A stretch of DNA of 54,930 nt from Mycobacterium sp. IS-1264 (GTDB lineage Bacteria; Actinomycetota; Actinomycetes; Mycobacteriales; Mycobacteriaceae). This document shows positions 51,701-54,930 of the stretch, piece after piece (positions within the stretch are counted from its first letter, which is position 1; every line of letters begins with the position of its first letter). A program made the position numbers and the translations under genes. The stretch is from NCBI RefSeq assembly GCF_001954195.1, contig NZ_MBES01000045.1, forward strand, positions 1 to 54,930. The letters run 5' to 3'. The notes under the pieces were generated by a model, which saw only the letters and a list, made by a program, of their open reading frames with translations, was not told the DNA's origin and searched no databases.

Positions 51701-52870
51701 GAGCAGGTGAACATGATCATCAACCAGGGGCCCTCTTTCGGGGTCCATGTGGTGGTCACCGCCGATCGGGAATCGGAGCTGCGCCCGCCGGTCCGGAGCG
51801 GTTTCGGTTCCCGGGTCGAGTTGCGACTGGCAGCGGTGGAAGACGCCAAGCTGGTGCGGTCGCGGTTCGCCAAGGACGTTCCGGTCAAGCCGGGGCGCGG
51901 CATGGTCGCGGTCAACTACGTCCGACTCGACAGCGACCCGCAGGCGGGTCTGCACACGTTGGTGGCGCGGCCCGCGCTGGCCAACACGGCCAACAACGTC
52001 TTCGAGTCCGACAGCATCGTCGACGCCGTCAGCCGCGTCGCGAGCGGCCAGGCGACGCCGGTCCGCCGGCTGCCCGCCCGGTTCGGCGTGGAGCAGGTGC
52101 GCGAGCTGGCCGCCCGGGATACCCGCCAAGGCGTGGGTGCGGGCGGAATCGCCTGGGCCATATCGGAATTGGACCTGGCGCCGGTCTATCTCAATTTCGC
52201 CGAGAATGCCCACCTGATGGTGACGGGCCGTCGCGAATGTGGTCGAACCACGACGCTGGCCACCATCATGTCCGAGATCGGCCGTTTGTACGCGCCGGGC
52301 GCCACCAGCGCCCCGGCACCTCCGCCGGACCGGCCGTCGGCCCAGGTGTGGCTGGTCGACCCACGCCGTCAGCTGCTGACCGTGCTGGGCTCCGAGTACG
52401 TCGAGAAATTCGCCTACAACCTCGACGGCGTGCAGGCCATGATGGGTGAGCTCTCCGCGGTGCTGGCCAGTCGCCAACCGCCCCCAGGGCTGTCCGCGGA
52501 AGAGTTGTTGTCGCGGTCATGGTGGAGCGGGCCGGAGATCTTCCTGATCGTCGACGACGTCCAGCAGCTTCCCCCGGGCTTCGACTCGCCGCTGCATCAG
52601 GCCGCGCCCTGGGTGACCAGGGCGGCCGACGTCGGCTTGCACGTCCTCGTGACGCGGACGTTCGGCGGCTGGTCGTCGGCCGGCAGCGACCCGATCCTGC
52701 GGGCACTGCACCAGGCGAACGCACCATTGCTGGTGATGGACGCCGACCCCGACGAGGGCTTCATCCGCGGCAAGATGAAGGGTGGCCCGCTGCCCCGAGG
52801 CCGAGGCCTGCTGATGGCCGAGGACACCGGCGTGTTCGTTCAGGTGGCGGCGACCGAACTGCGCAAGTAG
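48701..52870 (+). CDS. eccC5: ESX-5 type VII secretion ATPase EccC5
   Basis: A 1389-aa FtsK/SpoIIIE-type ATPase, motor of ESX-5 (M. tuberculosis EccC5 is 1391 aa). Two helices at about 37-59 and 65-87 anchor it; a DUF/stalk domain follows, then three ATPase domains. D1: Walker A GTTGSGKST (499-507, K505) and Walker B with D615-E616 (VVIDEFYEW). D2: GAGGSGKTT (K880) but YLVIDNY instead of D-E. D3: GRRECGRTT, where Arg1182 replaces the Walker A Lys, and IFLIVDDVQ. It reads substrate signals (Y-x-x-x-D/E on PE/Esx partners) and drives export. GTG 48701 overlaps the eccB5 stop. Confidence 0.96.
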   Translation: MKRGFARPTPEKPPVIKPENIVLPTPLSVPPPEGKPTWLIVVGVLVVGLLIGMVAMVFASGSRVFGGAGAIFPIFMIGGVAMMMFGGRFGGQQQMSRPKLDSMRAQFMLMLDMLRDTAHESADSMDANYRWFHPAPDTLAAAVGSPRMWERKPDGKDLNFGVVRVGVGMTRPEVTWGEPQNMPTDIELEPVTGKALQEFGRYQSVVYNLPKMISLLVEPWYSLVGDREQVLALMRAIVCQLAFSHGPDHVQMVVVTSDLEEWDWVKWLPHFGDPRRQDAAGNARMVYASVREFAAEQAELFAGRGSFTPRHASSSAQTPTPHTVIIADAVDPQWEYVISAEGVDGVTFFDLTGSSMWSSVPERTLRFDEKGVIEALPRDRDTWMVIDEKPWFFALTDQLSAAEAEEFAQKLARWRIAEAYEEIGQRVAHIGARDILSYYGIDDPADIDFDALWGSRTDTMGRSRLRAPFGNRSDNGELLFLDMKSLDEGGDGPHGVMSGTTGSGKSTLVRTVIESLMLSHPPEELQFVLADLKGGSAVKPFAGVPHVSRIITDLEEDQALMERFLDALWGEIARRKAVCDNAGVDDAKEYNSVRSRMRARGQDMPPLPMLVVVIDEFYEWFRIMPTAVDVLDSIGRQGRAYWIHLMMASQTIESRAEKLMENMGYRLVLKARTAGAAQAAGVPNAVNLPAQAGLGYFRKSLEDIIRFQAEFLWRDYYPRGIDLDGDETPQLVHSIDYVRPQLFTNSFTPLEVSVGGPDVDTVAAESNGEALEVESLESEDDEEGIRTPKVGTVIIDQLRKIDFEPYRLWQPPLTQPVAIDELVNRFLGRQWQHDYGTARDLVFPIGIIDRPFKHDQPPWTVDTSGPGANVLILGAGGSGKTTALQTLICSAALTHTPEQVQFYCLAYSSTALTTVARLPHVGEVAGPTDPYGVRRTVAELLALVRERKRSFLEYGIASMEVFRRRKFGGEAGPVPNDGFGDVYLVIDNYRALAEENEVLIEQVNMIINQGPSFGVHVVVTADRESELRPPVRSGFGSRVELRLAAVEDAKLVRSRFAKDVPVKPGRGMVAVNYVRLDSDPQAGLHTLVARPALANTANNVFESDSIVDAVSRVASGQATPVRRLPARFGVEQVRELAARDTRQGVGAGGIAWAISELDLAPVYLNFAENAHLMVTGRRECGRTTTLATIMSEIGRLYAPGATSAPAPPPDRPSAQVWLVDPRRQLLTVLGSEYVEKFAYNLDGVQAMMGELSAVLASRQPPPGLSAEELLSRSWWSGPEIFLIVDDVQQLPPGFDSPLHQAAPWVTRAADVGLHVLVTRTFGGWSSAGSDPILRALHQANAPLLVMDADPDEGFIRGKMKGGPLPRGRGLLMAEDTGVFVQVAATELRK

Positions 52871-52871
52871 G

Positions 52872-54406
<1,535 letters not shown>

Positions 54407-54814
54407 CGGCCGAAAAGCAAACTGCGGGTGAACACCCGGTTGTCGCAAATGAACAGAAGCTGGCCTGGAATGAATAGTGGCTGGCGGGTAACCAAAACGT
54501 CGCGCAGTTGGTCGAGCGCGCCTGCCATCACCGGCTAATGTCTTGTGCGAGCGGCAGTTCGGGCAAAAGTGAGCTGTCGCTCGGTTGCTGACAGTGGGGG
54601 TGAACTAGGCGGAATGCGCATGTCCTTCCTGGCCGGACACCGGGCCGTTCGGTTTGCCGAGTCGAAAGACCCCCGTCAGTGGCTCGCCTAGGGTCAGCGC
54701 GGTCCCTGAGGTGGCAATTGGCGACAACGCCCGTCGACCAAATTGCCACCCTGCCCACAGATTGTCTGACGGCTGCGATCGCAAGCGCGATCACAGCCAA
54801 CTGAGGAGGACACG
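54407..54814. other. Intergenic region before the PPE gene
   Basis: About 410 bases without a convincing gene on either strand; small open frames lack ribosome sites and family similarity. It presumably contains the promoter of the PE/PPE/esx part of the ESX-5 locus. No clear promoter elements were identified. Confidence 0.5.
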
Positions 54815-54930
54815 GTGTTGGACTTCGCGGCGTTACCGCCCGAAATCAATTCCGGTCTGATGTATGCGGGTCCGGGGTCGGGGCCGATGTTGGCGGCGGC
54901 TGCTGCATGGGATGAGTTGGCCGCGGAGTT
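54815..54930 (+). CDS. PPE family protein, 5' end (cut by window edge)
   Basis: GTG 54815, preceded by GAGGAGG at good spacing, opens [20 protein letters not shown] and then [11 protein letters not shown]. This is the standard start of the PPE domain with its P-P-E at residues 8-10. Only 38 codons are visible. In M. tuberculosis PPE25 has this place, so the gene is probably an ESX-5 substrate of that group. Confidence 0.93.
   Translation, partial: MLDFAALPPEINSGLMYAGPGSGPMLAAAAAWDELAAE

Noticed and set aside
49772..52477. A 901-codon open frame antisense to eccC5
   Set aside because: It is a shadow caused by high GC content: low-complexity Arg/His/Asp-rich translation, no family motif, and eccC5 on the other strand is certain.

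Overview
The window is high-GC actinobacterial DNA and almost certainly comes from a slow-growing, non-tuberculosis Mycobacterium. The right end carries the start of an ESX-5 type VII secretion locus in the order known from M. tuberculosis: malQ, eccB5, eccC5, cyp143, a small ferredoxin and a PPE gene. Other mycobacterial marks are a WS/DGAT acyltransferase, F420-type oxidoreductases, a mycofactocin-type SDR, frequent GTG starts and many 1-4 nt start/stop overlaps. No rRNA, tRNA, CRISPR array, insertion sequence or phage gene was seen.

Layout. 1-9 kb: two adjacent M24 peptidase-fold genes (one has lost nearly all metal ligands), a deazaflavin-type reductase, a serine hydrolase, a sulfite-oxidase-fold Mo enzyme, a lipoprotein, a SigF-like sigma factor without a neighbouring anti-sigma gene, and an SDR. 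8-17.8 kb: a two-domain monooxygenase-fold membrane protein, a flavin monooxygenase, a DUF4389 protein, a methyltransferase, a MacB/FtsX-type ABC exporter, a WS/DGAT and a duplicated YbjQ protein. 17.8-20.9 kb: a SnoaL protein, a TetR regulator, an epimerase and a methyltransferase.

20.9-33.9 kb is a metabolic island. A nitrile hydratase/thiocyanate hydrolase-like cluster (beta, alpha, activator) lies next to a long minus-strand operon: mycofactocin-type SDR, 2-oxoacid dehydrogenase E1 alpha and beta, a free-standing lipoyl domain, crotonase, acyl-CoA ligase, Rieske oxygenase and a KstD-like flavoprotein. A second crotonase and a CaiB-type CoA-transferase flank it. The genes look like one CoA-dependent degradation route for an unknown, probably alicyclic or terpenoid-like substrate; the E1 pair with a detached lipoyl domain and no E2 is its oddest part.

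33.9-38.4 kb: a CsoR-family regulator lacking the metal-ligand His (CstR-like) with two perfect palindromic operators on a clear promoter and a DUF302 partner; an ANTAR protein; and an IclR regulator divergent from a flavin oxidase plus a PhlG-like hydrolase (Rv1773c-Rv1775 equivalents), with tandem operator-like repeats between them. 38.4-54.9 kb: Rv1779c/Rv1780-like genes, an extra block (small membrane protein, cytochrome b-Mo fusion, SnoaL, F420 enzyme) that I believe is absent from the M. tuberculosis locus, then malQ and the ESX-5 genes. Comparisons with M. tuberculosis are from memory, not from a search.
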